DNA of 64,000 nucleotides from positions 744,001 through 808,000 of the forward strand of contig NZ_CANKYM010000001.1 in the NCBI RefSeq assembly GCF_947488185.1, written 5' to 3'. This document shows positions 62,783 through 64,000 of this stretch, piece after piece. A model generated the notes under the pieces. That model ran no database searches, was not told the DNA's origin, and saw only the letters and a list, made by a program, of their open reading frames with translations. Origin of the DNA: an uncultured Roseobacter sp. (GTDB lineage Bacteria > Pseudomonadota > Alphaproteobacteria > Rhodobacterales > Rhodobacteraceae). Position 1 is the first letter of the stretch. Every line of letters starts with the position of its first letter. The position numbers and the translations under genes were made by a program.

Positions 62783-63790
62783 ATGAGCGAAGCAGAAGAC
62801 ATGGTCGCGGAGATCGAAGCCCTTGGCACGCGGCTGGGTGAGGCCAAGGCGTCAATCACCAAACGCTTCATCGGGCAGGAACGCGTGGTGGAGCTGACGC
62901 TCGCGGCACTGCTGTGCGGCGGGCATGGGCTTCTGATCGGTCTGCCGGGCCTCGGCAAGACACGGCTCGTTGAAACGCTATCGACCGTGATGGGTCTGCA
63001 TGGCAACCGCGTGCAGTTCACGCCGGACCTGATGCCGGCGGATATTCTGGGCTCGGAGGTGTTGGATACGGCGGCCGATGGCTCCCGCGCATTCCGCTTC
63101 ATTCAGGGGCCGATTTTCTGCCAGTTGCTGATGGCGGATGAGATCAACCGCGCCTCGCCTCGGACGCAATCGGCGCTGTTACAGGCGATGCAGGAGAAAA
63201 CAGTCACGGTGGCAGGCGAAAACCGCACGCTGGGCGTGCCTTTCCACGTGCTGGCCACGCAGAACCCGATTGAACAGGAAGGCACCTATCCGCTGCCCGA
63301 AGCGCAGCTGGACCGCTTCCTTGTGCAGATCGATGTGGCCTATCCGGATCGCGATACCGAACGCGATATCCTGCTGGCCACCACCGGGGATGCCGAGGAA
63401 GAATCGACCGAGGTCTTTACAGCCGCCCAGCTTCTGGAGGCGCAGCGGTTGTTGCGGCGAATGCCGGTCGGCGAAAGCGTGGTCGAGATGATCCTCGATC
63501 TGGTCCGCGCCTTCCGCCCCGAGGAAGAAGGCGCCTCGCAACAGGTTCGGGAGACCGTCGCCTGGGGGCCGGGCCCTCGTGCGGCACAGGCGCTGATGCT
63601 GACCGTCCGTGCCCGCGCGCTGCTGCAGGGTCGTCTGGCGCCGTCCGCTGAGGATGTGCTCGACATGGCGCGCCCAGTGCTCAGCCACCGGATGGCGCTC
63701 AACTTCGCGGCGCGGGCGCGAGGTGACAGCCTCGCAGGTCTCATCGACACAACCGCTGCGGAACTGGCCGGGGCGAAGGCCGCCGCGTGA
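62783..63790 (+). CDS. MoxR family AAA+ ATPase
   Basis: 335 residues from the ATG at 62783 (GGAG nine bases upstream). Walker A is LLIGLPGLGKTRLVETLS near residue 60, and Walker B is LLMADEINRASPRTQSALLQ near 125; sensor 1 lies in VLATQNPIEQEGTYPLPEAQ. MoxR ATPases act as chaperones, often with VWA and DUF58 proteins. The last codons overlap the start of a DUF58 gene, the classic MoxR-DUF58 arrangement. Confidence 0.93.
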   Translation: MSEAEDMVAEIEALGTRLGEAKASITKRFIGQERVVELTLAALLCGGHGLLIGLPGLGKTRLVETLSTVMGLHGNRVQFTPDLMPADILGSEVLDTAADGSRAFRFIQGPIFCQLLMADEINRASPRTQSALLQAMQEKTVTVAGENRTLGVPFHVLATQNPIEQEGTYPLPEAQLDRFLVQIDVAYPDRDTERDILLATTGDAEEESTEVFTAAQLLEAQRLLRRMPVGESVVEMILDLVRAFRPEEEGASQQVRETVAWGPGPRAAQALMLTVRARALLQGRLAPSAEDVLDMARPVLSHRMALNFAARARGDSLAGLIDTTAAELAGAKAAA

Positions 63791-64000
63791 CCCCAACAAC
63801 GCCCCTTCCCTACGTGACCCAGCCGACCACGTTGCGCGCCGCAGCCGAGACGCAGGCGGCAACCCTGCCGGCGCTTTTGGCACGTGCGGAACATCTGGCG
63901 GGGGCTGTATTGCTCGGCGACCATGGGCGCAGGCGTGCCGGGATGGGCGATGATTTCTGGCAATACCGTCCAGCGCAGAGCGGGGACAGCCGACGGTTGA
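63787..64000 (+). CDS. DUF58 domain-containing protein (3' truncated by window edge)
   Basis: Starts at a GTG overlapping the moxR stop (GTGA); 71 codons are visible. The segment HLAGAVLLGDHGRRRAGMGD followed by FWQYRPAQSGDSRR is the N-terminal DUF58 signature. The family works with MoxR ATPases in assembling or activating partner complexes. The remainder lies outside the window. Confidence 0.88.
   Translation, partial: MTPTTPLPYVTQPTTLRAAAETQAATLPALLARAEHLAGAVLLGDHGRRRAGMGDDFWQYRPAQSGDSRRL

Overview
The window looks like a stretch of core chromosome from a marine alphaproteobacterium of the Rhodobacteraceae (Roseobacter group). Several things point there: high GC, tightly packed genes with many 4-base ATGA/GTGA overlaps, a CcrM-type GANTC methyltransferase, a ferritin-VIT iron exporter (MbfA) behind an Irr-type palindrome, LexA sites of the alphaproteobacterial direct-repeat form GTTC-N7-GTTC, and many small secreted or DUF proteins (DUF2125, DUF4170, DUF2794, DUF1285, DUF1203) typical of this family. 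No rRNA, tRNA, CRISPR array, insertion sequence or prophage block was seen.

Layout. 1-6.1 kb: end of a DUF2125 gene, a terminator, then a plus-strand run pmbA/tldE - inositol-phosphatase-like - DUF4170 - Kdo-transferase-like - lpxK (lipid A). 6.1-8.4 kb: minus-strand DciA-like, DsbA-like thiol protein and CaiB-type CoA-transferase. 8.5-11.3 kb: mutY, alkane monooxygenase, single-domain response regulator. 11.4-14.0 kb (minus): ccrM with three GANTC sites in its leader, rnhB, a secreted basic protein. 14.2-16.7 kb: a small accessory patch with a secreted protein, a membrane-anchored winged-helix protein and a candidate ADP-ribosyltransferase effector whose N-terminus resembles cargo of extracellular contractile injection systems. 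16.7-19.2 kb: HpaI aldolase, asd, secreted protein. 19.3-22.3 kb: a minus-strand inorganic-carbon module (beta-carbonic anhydrase - SbtA - SbtB/PII-like) plus flanking small genes. 22.4-26.8 kb: M17 aminopeptidase, NlpC/P60 protein, DUF2794, paaI-paaK. 27-31.9 kb: DUF4399, imuB with a perfect LexA site, TetR with a palindromic operator, mbfA with an Irr box, AEC transporter. 32-36.9 kb: fghA - yaiI - HAD - ornithine-cyclodeaminase-like - alpha/beta hydrolase, then an MFS carrier. 37-42 kb: zapE, folC, accD, CPBP protease. 42-48.5 kb: a large ABC-like protein with a degenerate ATPase and a cyclic-nucleotide-binding tail, ilvD, two hypotheticals. 48.5-52.5 kb: ctpA, envC-like, gpmI (minus). 52.6-56.6 kb: AT-rich patch with a leader ORF and an HTH gene abutting a C-terminally short dnaE2. 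56.7-64 kb: DUF1203, NDUFS6-like zinc finger, membrane protein, polA, DUF2798, hydroxypyruvate-isomerase-like, DUF1285, moxR and the start of a DUF58 gene.

How the genes work together. Envelope building (waaA-like, lpxK, envC, ctpA, NlpC, DsbA), DNA replication and repair (dciA, mutY, rnhB, ccrM, polA, imuB, dnaE2) and central metabolism (asd, ilvD, gpmI, folC, accD) make up the core. imuB and dnaE2, usually one SOS cassette, are about 25 kb apart, each with its own LexA-like site, and no imuA is seen next to either. The most unusual items are the ART/eCIS-like effector candidate (15238-16674), the ABC-like protein that has lost its nucleotide-binding motifs (42071-45160), the dnaE2/HTH junction (53182-53700), and enzyme homologues with altered catalytic positions (Kdo-transferase-like at 3879; hydroxypyruvate-isomerase-like at 61323). 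All functional assignments come from reading motifs by eye; no database search was possible.
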